Assembly: GCA_021648125.1 (NCBI GenBank)
Contig: JAKITK010000001.1
Location: forward strand, 87,860-151,859
Direction of reading: 5' to 3'
Source of the DNA: Lysobacterales bacterium
Lineage (GTDB): Bacteria > Pseudomonadota > Gammaproteobacteria > Xanthomonadales > SZUA-36
DNA: 64,000 nucleotides
The first letter of the stretch is position 1. Each line of letters opens with the position of its first letter. Below the pieces are notes generated by a model. The model did not search any database, was not told where the DNA came from, and was given only the letters and a program-made list of their open reading frames with translations. Both the position numbers and the translations under genes were made by a program. Shown here piece by piece: positions 20,616-29,689 of the stretch.

Positions 20616-21368
20616 ATGAACCCAGTGATGAAATTTCTGCACAAAACCGGCTCACCCGCCTACTTTTACTGGTTGAGCGGCCGCATTATTCCCTGGCTTT
20701 GGGTGGTTTTTGCAGTACTCACAACTTGGGGGTTGTATCAGGCGTTTTTTGTGGCGCCAAGCGATTATCAACAAGGTGAAAGCTACCGGATAATTTATAT
20801 CCATGTTCCGGCAGCCTGGCTGTCGATGATGATCTACCTGATGATGGCAATTTTCGGAGCCATCGGGCTTATCTGGAGAATTCGAATTGCTGAAATTCTG
20901 GCGATTAGCAGTGCGCCCATCGGTGCGGCATTCGCCTTGATAGCTTTGATTACCGGCGCTGTTTGGGGCAAACCAACCTGGGGTACTTACTGGGTCTGGG
21001 ATGCTCGCTTAACTTCGCAATTGGTGCTGTTTTTCTTATACCTTGGCGTTATGGGCCTGCATTCTGCCATCGATGAGCCCCGCAAAGCCGCCCGTGCTGC
21101 TGCAATGCTGGCATTAGTCGGAGTGGTTAACCTGCCGATTATTCATTATTCAGTAGAGTGGTGGAATACCCTGCATCAGGGCACCACGATTAAAATTATC
21201 GGCGAGAGCAAAATGCCTAGCAGCATGCTATTTCCACTTTTATTGATGGCTGTAGCAACCAAGTTTTATTTTGGTGCTGCTTTATTGAGCCGTGCTCGAA
21301 ACCGCTTGCTGGACCAGGACCGTCGCCGCGGTTGGGTTGCGAAAAGCATTCGGGAGCAACGCCTGTGA
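20616..21368 (+). CDS. ccmC: Heme exporter protein CcmC
   Basis: Inner-membrane heme-handling protein that loads heme onto CcmE. The 250-residue protein has six predicted membrane spans and the tryptophan-rich WGTYWVWDARLTSQL motif at about residues 115-129, flanked by the conserved histidines in YIHVPAAW and INYSVEWW-like positions (here IHYSVEWW). The frame is open from 20526, but the ATG at 20616 falls right after the ccmB stop and gives normal length. Confidence 0.94.
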   Translation: MNPVMKFLHKTGSPAYFYWLSGRIIPWLWVVFAVLTTWGLYQAFFVAPSDYQQGESYRIIYIHVPAAWLSMMIYLMMAIFGAIGLIWRIRIAEILAISSAPIGAAFALIALITGAVWGKPTWGTYWVWDARLTSQLVLFFLYLGVMGLHSAIDEPRKAARAAAMLALVGVVNLPIIHYSVEWWNTLHQGTTIKIIGESKMPSSMLFPLLLMAVATKFYFGAALLSRARNRLLDQDRRRGWVAKSIREQRL

Positions 21369-21538
21369 ATCCACACACACCTTATATCCTGTTTGCCTAC
21401 GGAGCAGCCAGCTTAATTATGCTGATCATAGCCTTACTACCCATAGTTCAGGGGCGGCGGCTTCGTCGGCAACTCCGTCACAAGGCTGCTATCGAAAAAA
21501 CCCGAAATAAGCACACAACGCAAGGAGCAAAATCATGA
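21365..21538 (+). CDS. ccmD: Heme exporter protein CcmD
   Basis: A 57-residue single-span protein that stabilises the CcmABC-CcmE complex. The GTG start at 21365 overlaps the ccmC stop codon (GTGA). It has a YILFAYGAASLIMLIIALLP membrane segment near the N-terminus, followed by a basic tail (GRRLRRQLRHK), as expected for CcmD. Its end overlaps the ccmE start by 4 bases. The longer open frame from 21332 is an artefact running inside ccmC. Confidence 0.9.
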   Translation: MNPHTPYILFAYGAASLIMLIIALLPIVQGRRLRRQLRHKAAIEKTRNKHTTQGAKS

Positions 21539-22014
21539 CGCCTACCCGCAAAAAACGCCTTACTGTGGTTTTGCTGATACTGCTTGGCGTGAGTGTTGCT
21601 GCCGCCATCGCAATGACCGCTTTACAGGAAAACCTTCTGTATTTTCTCTCTCCCAGTGAAGTAGCAGAACAACAAATGCCTACTGGCCGGCAGTTCCGCC
21701 TCGGCGGCCTGGTTAAAGAGGGCAGTGTGAATCGCGCCACAGACAGCCTTAAAATTCGGTTCCGTGTAACCGATGGACTAAAAGAAGTCGAGATACATTA
21801 CGATGACATCCTTCCCGACCTCTTTCGTGAAGGACAGGGCATTATTGCTATCGGCTCGCTAGATAATAATCGCGTATTTCAGGCCGATGAAGTTCTCGCT
21901 AAACATGATGAGGAATACATGGCGCCAGAAGTTGCCGATGCCTTGCAGAAGGCCGGACACCCACGCGCCAGTAAAGACTCTACAAGTGTTGCCCCCTCGG
22001 AGTACAAGCCTTGA
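21535..22014 (+). CDS. ccmE: Cytochrome c-type biogenesis heme chaperone CcmE
   Basis: Periplasmic heme chaperone, 159 residues. It has an N-terminal membrane anchor at about residues 8-29, an OB-fold, and the heme-attachment motif VLAKHDEEYMAPEV with the covalently heme-binding histidine at about residue 123. The RRVG-like loop appears as GRQFRLGGLVKEGSV. Overlaps ccmD and ccmF by 4 bases each, consistent with one coupled operon. Confidence 0.95.
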   Translation: MTPTRKKRLTVVLLILLGVSVAAAIAMTALQENLLYFLSPSEVAEQQMPTGRQFRLGGLVKEGSVNRATDSLKIRFRVTDGLKEVEIHYDDILPDLFREGQGIIAIGSLDNNRVFQADEVLAKHDEEYMAPEVADALQKAGHPRASKDSTSVAPSEYKP

Positions 22015-24008
22015 TCGCAGAACTCGGGCAACTGACACTAATTATTGCAGCTCTGCTTGCGCTGGCACAGTTTGCTTTTCCAATATATGGTGCCTGGCGG
22101 AATAACCAGAGCTTTATGGCTATGGGCAACTCCACGGCCTACGGTCAATTTGTTTTTGTCAGCATTGCCCTTGGCATACTGACTTATAGTTTTCTAGTAC
22201 AGGATTTTTCGCTGGCATATGTTGCCAACAACTCCAATTCCGACTTGCCGATAATTTATCGGATATCTGCTGTGTGGGGTGCGCACGAGGGTTCATTGCT
22301 GTTATGGGTGTTTATTATTACCCTGTGGACCGTTGCAGTAACCGTAGTATCCAGCCGCAAAACCAGTGTTTTGCCAAAAGCATTTAGCGCCAGGGTCATT
22401 GCCATTCTGGGCTTGGTCAGCTTTGGCTTCCTGCTATTTGTTATTTTTACATCCAATCCGTTTGACCGCATTTTACCTGCGCCCTTTGATGGTAGGGACT
22501 TAAACCCCCTACTTCAGGATATTGGCTTAATTATTCATCCGCCGATGTTGTACCTGGGCTATGTTGGCTTTGCTGTGGCATTTGCCTTCGCTATCGCTGC
22601 CTTGCTGGGTGGAGAAATTAACCGCGAGTGGGTTCGTTGGGCACGACCGTGGACATTGCTGGCTTGGTCATTCCTTACTTTCGGTATCGCTTTGGGCAGT
22701 TGGTGGGCGTATTACGAGCTCGGCTGGGGTGGCTGGTGGTTTTGGGACCCGGTAGAAAACGCCTCCTTTATGCCTTGGATAGTCGGCACGGCTTTATTGC
22801 ATGCACAGGCCGTCACAGAAAAACGCGGCTCCTTCATTGGCTGGACTCTGCTGTTATCTATTTCCGCGTTCTCGCTATCACTACTGGGAGCATTTCTGGT
22901 TCGTTCCGGGGTAATCACCTCCGTGCACGCATTTGCTTCCGACCCGACTCGCGGGGTATTTATTCTGATGTACTTAGGGGTAATTGTGGGTGGCTCGCTG
23001 GCACTGTATGCTTTGCGTGTTCCCAAAATGATTTCCGGCAGCGGCTTCACCTGGTTCTCGCGTGAGTCGCTGATTTTAATTAATAACTTGTTATTAACAG
23101 TGGCATTATTTATGGTTCTGCTAGGCACCCTGTACCCGATTATTGCCGATGCCTTCGGTATGGGCAAAATATCAGTGGGTCCACCGTATTTCGGTAGCCT
23201 ATTTATTGTAATTATGGCGCCACTAGTAATGCTTATCCCGCTCGCTGCTTATTCCCGCTGGAAACAAGATAAAGCCGGGCGAGTGTTGTCTAAGCTGCTA
23301 GTGCCGCTATTTATCAGCATTGCAGTCACAGCCATGGTTGCATGGCAGAATGATGCCAGCAACCTGCGCACGCTAAGTGGTGTATTTGCCGGCACTTGGG
23401 TGATTTCCGGAACGCTCCGTTATACCATTGAACGGTTTCGAAAAAACAATCGTTTCACGCTGCCACGCAGTGAATTTGCTATGGTGCTGGCACATATCGG
23501 CGTCGGGGTATTTGTTATAGGGGTTGCCATGGTTGAAACCACCAGCACTGAAAAACACCTTGCCATGGGTTCCGGTGATAGCTATACCATTGCCGAGTAC
23601 CAATTCACCTTTAAAGGCACCGAACATATTGATGGGCCAAATTTTAGCGCTGAACGCGGGACCTTTCTGGTTACAAAAAATGGCAAGTTGATAAGTACAA
23701 TGTATCCAGAAAAACGCCAGTATCGTAATAATCAGATAATGACTGAAGCTGCACTTGACCCGGGCTTTACCCGCGACCTTTATGTTTCGCTGGGTGATCC
23801 ACTCGATGAAGCTAGACAGATTTGGGCAGTACGCATCTACGAGAAACCGTTTATTCGCTGGATTTGGCTGGGTGCGCTGATGATGACCTTCGCCGGCTTA
23901 ATTGCACTTAGCGACCGACGCTACCGGCGCAAAAAAACACATCAAAATGAGCCGAGCGCAGAACCCTCAAATAACACAAACCCGCTAACTAATGGATCTA
24001 TGCCATGA
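22011..24008 (+). CDS. ccmF: Cytochrome c heme lyase subunit CcmF
   Basis: Large membrane component of the heme lyase, 665 residues with many transmembrane segments. The WWD domain is clear as WAYYELGWGGWWFWDPVENASFMPW at about residues 230-254, and the flanking conserved histidines are present (GAHEGS, IHPPMLYLGYVG). Translation appears to start at a TTG (22011) that overlaps the ccmE stop (TTGA), a rare start codon backed by the tight coupling and by an N-terminus (MIAELGQ) like other CcmF proteins. Confidence 0.94.
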   Translation: MIAELGQLTLIIAALLALAQFAFPIYGAWRNNQSFMAMGNSTAYGQFVFVSIALGILTYSFLVQDFSLAYVANNSNSDLPIIYRISAVWGAHEGSLLLWVFIITLWTVAVTVVSSRKTSVLPKAFSARVIAILGLVSFGFLLFVIFTSNPFDRILPAPFDGRDLNPLLQDIGLIIHPPMLYLGYVGFAVAFAFAIAALLGGEINREWVRWARPWTLLAWSFLTFGIALGSWWAYYELGWGGWWFWDPVENASFMPWIVGTALLHAQAVTEKRGSFIGWTLLLSISAFSLSLLGAFLVRSGVITSVHAFASDPTRGVFILMYLGVIVGGSLALYALRVPKMISGSGFTWFSRESLILINNLLLTVALFMVLLGTLYPIIADAFGMGKISVGPPYFGSLFIVIMAPLVMLIPLAAYSRWKQDKAGRVLSKLLVPLFISIAVTAMVAWQNDASNLRTLSGVFAGTWVISGTLRYTIERFRKNNRFTLPRSEFAMVLAHIGVGVFVIGVAMVETTSTEKHLAMGSGDSYTIAEYQFTFKGTEHIDGPNFSAERGTFLVTKNGKLISTMYPEKRQYRNNQIMTEAALDPGFTRDLYVSLGDPLDEARQIWAVRIYEKPFIRWIWLGALMMTFAGLIALSDRRYRRKKTHQNEPSAEPSNNTNPLTNGSMP

Positions 24009-24547
24009 AGCGTTGGTTACCCTTAATTTCTTTTGCGATATTGGCAATACTGCTCGGCTTTGGCTTGAAAAATGCTGACACAAAAAGCTTGATCCCATCA
24101 CCCTTGATTGATAAACCCGCACCTGATTTTAATCTGCCATTGGTGGGTCAGCCGGAAGTTTTTGTGAGTAAATCCGACTTACTTGGTACAACTTACTTAT
24201 TAAATGTCTGGGGCAGCTGGTGTGCAGCCTGCAGGGTTGAACACCCGTTTATGAATCAACTATCTCGTTCTGGGATACTCCCTGTTGTCGGTCTCAACTG
24301 GAAAGATGAGCCGACTGAGGCTATTGCTTGGTTAAAACAGTTCGGCGACCCTTACAGCATAAACATGAGCGATTATTCTGGTCGCACAGCGATTGATTTT
24401 GGCGTGTATGGGGCCCCGGAAAGCTTTATTATTGATGCCAAAGGAAATGTGCGTTACAAGCATATTGGCGTTCTCAATCAACAGATTTTCGAGCGCGAAA
24501 TCCAACCTTTACTAGCTACTATAGCGCGTGAAGTCAGTGGGCAATAA
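24005..24547 (+). CDS. ccmG: Thiol:disulfide interchange protein CcmG (DsbE)
   Basis: Membrane-anchored periplasmic thioredoxin-like reductant of apocytochrome c/CcmH, 180 residues. N-terminal anchor at about residues 4-20, active site GSWCAACRVEHP (CxxC at about 76-79), and the GVYGAPESFIID cis-proline region. Overlaps ccmF by 4 bases. Confidence 0.95.
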   Translation: MKRWLPLISFAILAILLGFGLKNADTKSLIPSPLIDKPAPDFNLPLVGQPEVFVSKSDLLGTTYLLNVWGSWCAACRVEHPFMNQLSRSGILPVVGLNWKDEPTEAIAWLKQFGDPYSINMSDYSGRTAIDFGVYGAPESFIIDAKGNVRYKHIGVLNQQIFEREIQPLLATIAREVSGQ

Positions 24548-24551
24548 ACAC

Positions 24552-25007
24552 ATGAAAAACACGCTTATATATTTAATATTTGGCATTAGCATTGTTCTTT
24601 TAAGTGCCTTTAGTGTAGCCGCACCACCGCTTGAATTTGATAACCAAACCCAAGAGTCCCGTTTTAACAAGCTGGTAGCCGAATTACGCTGTCTGGTTTG
24701 CCAAAATCAAAACCTGGCTGATTCCGATGCCGAACTCGCGCAAGACCTGCGCCGTGAAGTGTTGGATTTAATCCGCTCTGGGAAGTCAGATACACAAGTT
24801 AAAGATTTTCTAGTGCAACGCTATGGTGAATTTGTTCTCTATCGTCCGCGTCTGGATAAGTCTACTTATCTGCTGTGGTTAGGACCCGCCGTATTTTTTT
24901 TGATAGCCGCGGTAGTCATAGGCCTAGTGATTGGTAAACGCAACCAGCAATTTCTAGAAAATCAAAACATGCCGAATAACAAGGATCAAAAGCCGCATGA
25001 CGATTAG
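24552..25007 (+). CDS. ccmH: Cytochrome c-type biogenesis protein CcmH
   Basis: Short CcmH of the CcmL type, 151 residues. It has a signal peptide, the redox motif LRCLVCQNQNLADS at about residues 43-56 that acts on the apocytochrome CXXCH cysteines, and one C-terminal membrane segment (LLWLGPAVFFLIAAVVIGLVIG). The ATG at 24552 lies 4 bases after the ccmG stop; the open frame from 24528 lies inside ccmG. The E. coli-type TPR extension is a separate gene here (ccmI). Confidence 0.93.
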   Translation: MKNTLIYLIFGISIVLLSAFSVAAPPLEFDNQTQESRFNKLVAELRCLVCQNQNLADSDAELAQDLRREVLDLIRSGKSDTQVKDFLVQRYGEFVLYRPRLDKSTYLLWLGPAVFFLIAAVVIGLVIGKRNQQFLENQNMPNNKDQKPHDD

Positions 25008-26016
25008 TTTCTTACTCTATGGCTTAGCGCTGGTGCTCGCGGGTCTTGCTTTCCTGTTGCTGCCTTTACTGCAAGCCCGAAAGTCGATTTTGATGGTGAT
25101 GATTCTTGTAGTTGCATTGCCCAGCCTAACTTGGTTAGTGTATTCTACTGTCGGAAATCCAGCCGCACTGCAGTCATTAGCGCTACAACAAGCCGGCGAC
25201 AGCCCGCAAAGTATGGATGAAGCCATTTCCAAGCTGCGTATAGAATTACAAAAAAACCCAGATAATATTGAAGGCTGGATGCTGCTAGGGCGTAGCTTGC
25301 TGAATATGAACCAAGCCGAGCAAGCAATAAATATCTATCGCAAAGCACTCACGCTCGCACCCGCTGATCCGTATATCAAAATGGAACTTGGTAGCGCTAT
25401 TGTGCAGGCTACCGAGCCAAGCCAGCAGGGTTTTCCGGCAGAAGCCAGAACTTATCTGGAACAAGCGTATGCGGCAGACCCTGAGCTACAAAAAGCCCAA
25501 TGGATGCTCGGCATTGCCGCCGCCGCTGAGGGCAATCACCTACGGGCACTGGAACTCTGGGGCGATCTGCTAGCTAAAATTGATCCTGCGAGTAATATCA
25601 GTACAACCATCAAGCAGCAAATCAGTCAATCCAGGTCCGCTCTGGGTATACAAGCACCGGTGACTGAAACTGCAATAATAAACATTAACATCGCAGTTGA
25701 TGAGTCACTTCATTCCAGCTTGAGTCCGCAAGCTAGTGTATTTGTATTCCTCAAAATACCCGGTCAGGCGGGCATGCCATTGGCCGTTAAACGCCTGCCG
25801 GCATCGCAACTCCCATTATCTCTGGAACTGACTGATGCCGACATTCTCCAACTCGGCAATACACTATTGGATTTTCCTGAACTACTGCTCTCAGCCAAGC
25901 TCTCTGCCACCGGTAGCGCAGATGTAAGTGCTAACGACTTGCAGGCGGCTACCGTTAGCGTCAAACCCTCATCTAAAACCCCCATAAGCCTGATTTTACG
26001 GGCCAAGGAAAAATGA
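24997..26016 (+). CDS. ccmI: Cytochrome c biogenesis TPR protein CcmI (CycH)
   Basis: Apocytochrome c chaperone, 339 residues. Two N-terminal membrane helices (about 4-25 and 30-48) are followed by a periplasmic TPR domain (NPDNIEGWMLLGRSLLNMNQAEQAI and the following repeats, about 85-200) and a C-terminal beta-rich domain (VDESLHSSLSPQASVFVFLK). Overlaps ccmH by 11 bases. This is the last dedicated ccm gene. Confidence 0.92.
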   Translation: MTISFLLYGLALVLAGLAFLLLPLLQARKSILMVMILVVALPSLTWLVYSTVGNPAALQSLALQQAGDSPQSMDEAISKLRIELQKNPDNIEGWMLLGRSLLNMNQAEQAINIYRKALTLAPADPYIKMELGSAIVQATEPSQQGFPAEARTYLEQAYAADPELQKAQWMLGIAAAAEGNHLRALELWGDLLAKIDPASNISTTIKQQISQSRSALGIQAPVTETAIININIAVDESLHSSLSPQASVFVFLKIPGQAGMPLAVKRLPASQLPLSLELTDADILQLGNTLLDFPELLLSAKLSATGSADVSANDLQAATVSVKPSSKTPISLILRAKEK

Positions 26017-26930
26017 TTATGTTTACATTAAAAGCTAAAACCACGGCATTCATGATGTTACTATTACTGACAATTGTAAGTCAGGCGGCTCTTGCAGTTG
26101 AATACACCACTACCCGCCTGAGCGATAATCTAACCATGCTCAAAGGTCAAGGTGGTAATGTTGCTATTTCTAGTGGCAAGGATGGTGTGTTTATTATTGA
26201 TGATCAACTTGCACCCATAACAGAGGGCTTATTGGAAGCCATCCGCAAAATTAGTGACCAACCCATCCGCTATGTTATTAATACCCATTACCACGGTGAC
26301 CATGTTGGCGGTAATGAAACAATTGGTAAAGCCGGCGCGGTTATTCTCACGCACAATAATGTATATACTCGTATGAGTTCTGAACACTTCAGTACTTATA
26401 TGCAAACATCAACCCCCGCCTATCCTGCTGCTGCAATGCCGAATATAACTTTCAGCGATGAGGCCACCCTGCACTTTAATGGTGAAACTGCCACCGCCTA
26501 CCATATTGCCAACGCACATACCGACGGTGATGCGCTGATACATTTTCCGAAAAGTAATGTCATTCATATGGGCGACCTCTGGTTCCAAGGTTTCTATCCT
26601 TATATAGACCTCGATGCCGGCGGTAATATTGAGGGAATTATTAACGGCGTAAACAAAGCCCTGGAACTTGCCAATAGCGAAACCAAGATTATCCCGGGTC
26701 ATGGGCCTTTAGGCAGCTATGCTGAACTTAAAGCTTATGGTGAGTTTCTGGCGGAAGCAACACAATCAGTGCGGCTGTTAATTGCTGAAGAAAAAACTCT
26801 GAGTGAAATTATTGCTCTAAAACCAACCGCAAAATGGGATGAAAGCTTGGGTAAAGTGTGGATTAAACCGGATCAATTTGTCACCATGATTTATAACTCC
26901 TTGCAAGGCATTCAAGAATACAAACAATAA
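26013..26930 (+). CDS. Exported metallo-beta-lactamase-fold hydrolase
   Basis: A 305-residue MBL-fold protein with a signal peptide (cleavage after about ALA-V). The zinc motif is THYHGDHVGG at about residues 91-100, with later metal ligands in NAHTDGDALIHFP and IPGHGPLG. The start overlaps the ccmI stop (ATGA), so it is translated with the ccm operon; an ATG two codons later (26019) is also possible. Related proteins are annotated as quinoprotein-relay or cyclase-like hydrolases. The substrate is unknown, and the coupling to ccm is the only context. Confidence 0.85.
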   Translation: MIMFTLKAKTTAFMMLLLLTIVSQAALAVEYTTTRLSDNLTMLKGQGGNVAISSGKDGVFIIDDQLAPITEGLLEAIRKISDQPIRYVINTHYHGDHVGGNETIGKAGAVILTHNNVYTRMSSEHFSTYMQTSTPAYPAAAMPNITFSDEATLHFNGETATAYHIANAHTDGDALIHFPKSNVIHMGDLWFQGFYPYIDLDAGGNIEGIINGVNKALELANSETKIIPGHGPLGSYAELKAYGEFLAEATQSVRLLIAEEKTLSEIIALKPTAKWDESLGKVWIKPDQFVTMIYNSLQGIQEYKQ

Positions 26931-26940
26931 ACTAGTCGTT

Positions 26941-26962
26941 GCGTGGGTATTTATGCCCACGC
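26941..26962. terminator. Hairpin between convergent genes
   Basis: A perfect 7-bp GCGTGGG/CCCACGC stem with an 8-base loop, placed between the ccm operon end and the convergent TrmB-like gene. It lacks a good T run on either side, so termination efficiency is uncertain. Confidence 0.55.
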
Positions 26963-26979
26963 GGTGTTGAATTGTTATC

Positions 26980-27672
26980 TTATGTTTGCAGACACCACAG
27001 GGCATGTCCGCTTTCAAAATATTTTTTCTCGAACGGTGTGCTATAAACACCTGCAAATTTCGCTGTCGGAAGAAGCTTAACTTCAGGCTTTTCATCGGTA
27101 AGCAGGGCAACTCCCTGAGCAAATTCCTGTAAATATATCTTCCAGTTGCTGCGAAGTTCAATTGGTGACCCTAAAGCCATTAAAGTAGGGAAAACCGGGT
27201 GCGCATGCCAACGGCGCAGTAGCTGCCCAGGTTTTGGCCAAGGGTTTGGATATAAAATAAATATTTTTTCAGGCTTTAGCCCTTCCACACTGAGCAAGCG
27301 CCAAAAATCGGCGGCTTCGGCGCGTAGAAGCATACAGTTACCAATTCGGACTGAACCACTGTTAAGCAGGGTTTTTTGTTCAGCTCTCAGCACTCCCCTT
27401 CCGAGTCGTTGCTCAGACTGATCAATACCAACAAGCAGAGATTGAGGATATTGCTGTGCCAGTTGCAAGGTTCCCTGCCCTGTACCACAACCTACATCAA
27501 GGATAAATCCATCAAACCCAGCGGTTTCGCGTAGTCTATTAAAGCGCTCAAAAGCCAGCCCGGTATGTGCGCGAATAGGTTGTTTCCATTCATTTTCAGA
27601 ATGTTTTAAGATAACTTTTCTCAAGTCTGGGTGTATACCGGGCTGCGAGCTGATGACCTCTCTTGACTTCAT
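26980..27672 (-). CDS. TrmB-family methyltransferase (divergent paralogue)
   Basis: A 230-residue Rossmann methyltransferase resembling tRNA (guanine-46-N7)-methyltransferase. Motif I is ILDVGCGTGQGTLQLA at about residues 57-72. The TrmB signature FPDPWxKxRHxKRR is changed to YPNPWPKPGQLLRRW, with the conserved Asp replaced by Asn. It is short and lacks the usual N-terminal RSFVRRxGR stretch. Such variants occur in marine gammaproteobacteria alongside a true TrmB. Its target is therefore uncertain: tRNA or another molecule. Divergent from the MetX-like gene. Confidence 0.75.
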   Translation of the reverse strand: MKSREVISSQPGIHPDLRKVILKHSENEWKQPIRAHTGLAFERFNRLRETAGFDGFILDVGCGTGQGTLQLAQQYPQSLLVGIDQSEQRLGRGVLRAEQKTLLNSGSVRIGNCMLLRAEAADFWRLLSVEGLKPEKIFILYPNPWPKPGQLLRRWHAHPVFPTLMALGSPIELRSNWKIYLQEFAQGVALLTDEKPEVKLLPTAKFAGVYSTPFEKKYFESGHALWCLQT

Positions 27673-27754
27673 TTTTTAATGATACACGATGAGCTTAGGA
27701 ACTGGTCGTGGTATAACCTATAATTAACCCATAAAAACTAGCAAAGAGAATACT

Positions 27755-28897
27755 GTGTTCAGCAATACACCCCCAGGAAGTAAAATATTTAAACACGACA
27801 AGCCTTTTGCATTTCATCGGGGAGGCAGTCTGCCAGCGCTGCAGTTAGCCTACGAACGATTTGGTCAGGCGAATACAGATAACAGTAATATTGTTCTATT
27901 GTTCACTGGTTTATCACCCACCGCGCATGCTACTGCCAGCACCGCTGACCCCAGCCTGGGCTGGTGGGAGCAGGTAATCGGTGTTGGTCGTGCCATTGAC
28001 ACCAATCACTGGAATGTTATTTGCATAAACTCACTCGGTAGTTGCAAAGGCTCAACGGGTCCTGCAAGTATAAATCCCGACACTGGAAAGCCCTGGCGAC
28101 TGGATTTTCCGGAGCTAGCCATAGAAGATATTGCTAGCTCAGCCAGCTTGTTGCTGGAATACTTGGGTATTGATAAGGTAGCCGCCGTGGTTGGCCCCTC
28201 AATGGGTGGTATGACAGCGCTGGCTTGGCTAAAACAAAACCCGGGGCGTTGTCAGCACTTTCTCGCCATATCAACAGCCGCAGCAGCAGAGCCCTACGCC
28301 ATTGCCATTCGCTCGATGCAACGGGAAATTATCTGTAAGGATCCTAATTGGCAGGCTGGAAACTATACAGAAGACTGCTGGCCACAGGAGGGCATGCGCC
28401 TGGCACGCAAAATCGGCATGGTCTCTTACCGCTCTGCAGAAGAGTGGCGTTCTCGCTTCGGGCGGGATGACCAAGTGCGATTTCCACAAACCACCTGGGG
28501 CATGAACTATGCGATTGAGTCCTATCTGCAAGCGGCTGCAGACCGTTTTGTTGGCCAATTCGACCCTACCAGTTACATCTATCTTTCAAGGGCAATGGAC
28601 TGGTTTGATGTCACCCGAGATCCCCGCAAGCTCTGCCATTCTGTAGAAGTACCTGGACATCAACGAATCGCTGAAAAATTGTGCCAAGTAAAACTGGCCT
28701 CAGCCTGTATTATTGGTGTCAATAGTGACCTGTTGTTTCCTCTGCACCAGCAAAAAGAGCTGGCCGAGGGCCTCGATACCTGCGCCACCCGGGTTGAATT
28801 CCATCAGCCCAATTCACTCCAGGGTCATGACTCCTTCCTGGTAGATTTCGAACGCTTTAATCCGATAATCAGGCAATACTTTCGTAATCTCGATTGA
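27755..28897 (+). CDS. MetX-family homoserine/serine O-acyltransferase
   Basis: A 380-residue alpha/beta-hydrolase acyltransferase related to homoserine O-acetyltransferase MetX. The nucleophile elbow is VVGPSMGGMTAL with Ser149. The conserved INSLGSCKGSTGPASINP segment is at about residues 91-108, and the catalytic His lies in LQGHDSFLVD near residue 363. It probably starts at GTG 27755, with a purine-rich AGAGA upstream. Typical MetX has GASLGGM or GGSMGGM. This group also contains serine O-succinyl- and acetyltransferases used in cysteine synthesis, so I leave the substrate open. No met or cys genes are nearby. Confidence 0.82.
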   Translation: MFSNTPPGSKIFKHDKPFAFHRGGSLPALQLAYERFGQANTDNSNIVLLFTGLSPTAHATASTADPSLGWWEQVIGVGRAIDTNHWNVICINSLGSCKGSTGPASINPDTGKPWRLDFPELAIEDIASSASLLLEYLGIDKVAAVVGPSMGGMTALAWLKQNPGRCQHFLAISTAAAAEPYAIAIRSMQREIICKDPNWQAGNYTEDCWPQEGMRLARKIGMVSYRSAEEWRSRFGRDDQVRFPQTTWGMNYAIESYLQAAADRFVGQFDPTSYIYLSRAMDWFDVTRDPRKLCHSVEVPGHQRIAEKLCQVKLASACIIGVNSDLLFPLHQQKELAEGLDTCATRVEFHQPNSLQGHDSFLVDFERFNPIIRQYFRNLD

Positions 28898-28901
28898 AAG
28901 G

Positions 28902-28930
28902 TTCACCCAGCAGCTTAAAGTCGGTATACT
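28902..28930 (+). promoter_or_regulatory. Putative sigma-70 promoter of tRNA-Leu
   Basis: TTCACC (28902-28907), a 17-base spacer and TATACT (28925-28930), followed by a GC-rich discriminator (GCGCCC) and the tRNA 18 bases downstream. The GC discriminator is typical of stringently controlled stable-RNA promoters. Confidence 0.6.
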
Positions 28931-28947
28931 TAGCGCCCTAATCTGCT

Positions 28948-29034
28948 GCCGGGGTGGCGGAACTGGTAGACGCGCTGGATTCAAAATCCAGTTCTGGTAA
29001 CAGAGTGGGGGTTCGATTCCCCCCCCCGGCACCA
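28948..29034 (+). tRNA. tRNA-Leu (anticodon CAA)
   Basis: Type II tRNA with a 7-bp acceptor stem GCCGGGG/CCCCGGC, an anticodon stem CTGGA/TCCAG with loop TTCAAAA (anticodon CAA), a long variable arm, a GTTCGATTC T-loop, and an encoded CCA end at 29032-29034. It reads UUG codons. Confidence 0.96.
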
Positions 29035-29133
29035 TTTCTGCATCGTTTTCTTTAACAATCTCTCAATCTATACACTAGCGTAAGCTTTGTCCTGCAAGTA
29101 AGATGAACTATTCACGGAAATGAAACAAACGAT

Positions 29134-29649
29134 ATGAATAGAAAATCAAGCTATACAAAACAAGATATGCTCGACTGTGGCGAAGGTTTGTTGTTTGGGT
29201 CTGATATTGCAAAATCACCGCGTGGCAATATGTTGATGGTCGATCGGGTCACTGAAATTTCAGCTGACGGCGGCGAACATGGGAAAGGTAAAATTGTGGC
29301 TGAATTTGATATTCATCCTGACCTCTGGTTTTTTGATGTGCATTTTAAAGACGATCCAGTAATGCCAGGCTGTCTCGGGCTGGATGCTCTCTGGCAGTTA
29401 CTGGGCTTTTTTCTTGGCTGGAAAGGGAATCAAGGTAAAGGGCGAGCATTGGGTGCGGGGGAAGTTAAGTTCTTTGGTCAAATTCTACCTTCAGCAAAAA
29501 CAGTCCGCTATGAAATCGAACTAAGCCGTTTGATCGAACGCCGCCTGATTATGGCGATCGCCAATGGTAAAGTTTTTGTTGATGATCGTGAGATTTACAC
29601 TGCCAAAGATCTGAAAGTTGGAATGTTTGCATCTACGGATAACTTCTAA
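29134..29649 (+). CDS. fabA: 3-hydroxydecanoyl-ACP dehydratase/isomerase FabA
   Basis: Makes the cis-3-decenoyl-ACP branch point for unsaturated fatty acids. The 171-residue protein matches E. coli length. The catalytic His lies in [24 protein letters not shown] at about residues 66-89, with the catalytic Asp in that same stretch, and [13 protein letters not shown] follows. The partner fabB, often adjacent in related genomes, is not in this window. The gene follows tRNA-Leu after 99 bases. Confidence 0.96.
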   Translation: MNRKSSYTKQDMLDCGEGLLFGSDIAKSPRGNMLMVDRVTEISADGGEHGKGKIVAEFDIHPDLWFFDVHFKDDPVMPGCLGLDALWQLLGFFLGWKGNQGKGRALGAGEVKFFGQILPSAKTVRYEIELSRLIERRLIMAIANGKVFVDDREIYTAKDLKVGMFASTDNF

Positions 29650-29689
29650 ACCTAGCGTCATCAACCAACCAAGCCCTTGTTGTAGAGAT

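Noticed and set aside
22628..23065. 145-codon frame inside ccmF
   Set aside because: It is a shadow of the ccmF coding sequence, which has a full set of CcmF motifs.
28814..29035. Minus-strand frame across the tRNA-Leu gene (MVPGGGIEPPL...)
   Set aside because: This is the familiar spurious translation of an antisense tRNA; a tRNA gene is firmly supported there.
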